From assembly GCA_943788615.1 (NCBI GenBank), contig CALSQY010000001.1, positions 806,001 to 870,000 on the forward strand: a stretch of DNA of 64,000 nucleotides, given 5' to 3'. Origin of the DNA: UBA4465 sp002292365 (GTDB lineage: Bacteria; Bacteroidota; Bacteroidia; Cytophagales; Cyclobacteriaceae). Each line of letters begins with the position of its first letter. Position 1 is the first letter of the stretch. The position numbers were made by a program, and so were the translations under genes. This document shows positions 63,731 through 64,000 of the stretch, in pieces. Below the pieces are notes generated by a model. It searched no databases. It worked only from the letters and a program-made list of their open reading frames with translations, and was not told the DNA's origin.

Positions 63731-64000
63731 CCTAACAAAGACAATAAAGACAAAGAGCATTTAAAAACCTTCATTAAAAAGATTATCGCAAACTTTATTG
63801 ACAAAGCTTCTCAACGAGAATACTGCTGTTAAAATATACGATATTCATAAAGATGAAAAAGACTATACGAATATTCTAAATGAGTCAATGCCTGAATATT
63901 TGATCTCAGCTAAAAAAGAAAAAATAATTTCAGATGAAACATTTGTCTTAGTTGGGTATAGCAGAAATAATTCGAATATTGAATGGTATAAGAAAGAAGG
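63731..64000 (+). pseudogene. Frameshifted gene fragment at the right edge
   Basis: Frame 63731-63832 encodes NKDNKDKEHLKTFIKKIIAN and ends at a stop. The neighbouring frame, open from a TTG at 63798 and with an ATG at 63888, runs to the window end with LLNENTAVKIYDIHKDEKDY, NESMPEYLISAKKEKIISDE and TFVLVGYSRNNSNIEWYKKE. Both have normal coding character and join across a single frameshift near 63800, which suggests one broken gene without a clear start. I do not recognise the family. The preceding 63596-63730 shows no gene. The open frame may instead be the start of an intact gene continuing outside the window. Confidence 0.4.

Overview
The window is a chromosomal segment of an AT-rich member of the Bacteroidota; the class cannot be fixed from the sequence alone. 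Evidence for this: promoters of the Bacteroidota -33/-7 type (TTTG, 19-21 bp, TAnnTTTG), few recognisable Shine-Dalgarno sequences, a type IX secretion C-terminal sorting domain, a DUF2723 membrane protein, an OmpA protein with PD40 repeats, and a DUF3467 gene abutting rpoC. No CRISPR array, insertion sequence, phage or rRNA gene was seen.

Region 1-15.3 kb is mostly envelope and surface biology. It holds a lipoprotein cut by the left edge, an OmpA/PD40 protein, a very small protein that is almost only a T9SS sorting domain, the large DUF2723 protein, an unknown membrane protein, a TPR protein, an Lrp/AsnC regulator overlapping a PyrR-like phosphoribosyltransferase, and a GH20 beta-hexosaminidase lipoprotein. 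Facing the latter is a minus-strand run that reads rsfS, ftsH, lpxH, a GT-B glycosyltransferase and a protein with kinase-fold motifs. Region 18.7-26.8 kb holds birA, ahcY, two glycosyltransferases, an ECF sigma factor with a zinc-type anti-sigma factor, then gmk, nadD, frr and pyrH.

Region 26.8-27.5 kb contains a decayed biotin carboxyl carrier protein gene with one frameshift and one nonsense codon. It is followed by tRNA-Tyr, tRNA-Gly, tRNA-Thr, tuf, tRNA-Trp, secE, nusG, rplKAJL, rpoB and rpoC (27.6-40.7 kb), then DUF3467, rpsL, rpsG, fusA and rpsJ (40.7-44.4 kb). A terminator and a new promoter separate rpsJ from the remainder of the S10/spc/alpha clusters, rplC to rplQ (44.6-58.0 kb), which has one more internal promoter before rpsH. 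carA, eno, a FtsB/DivIC protein, an outer-membrane protein, an Ldh-type oxidoreductase and a Ppx/GppA phosphatase follow. A frameshifted gene fragment sits at the right edge.

Most of the window is conserved core machinery, and no clearly new multi-gene system is visible. The most interesting items are the kinase-like/glycosyltransferase pair, the broken carrier-protein gene, a shared start-site motif at five translation-gene promoters, and places where a terminator and the next promoter or start codon interlock. Positions were read by hand against the sequence; family names come from motif recognition, not from database searches.
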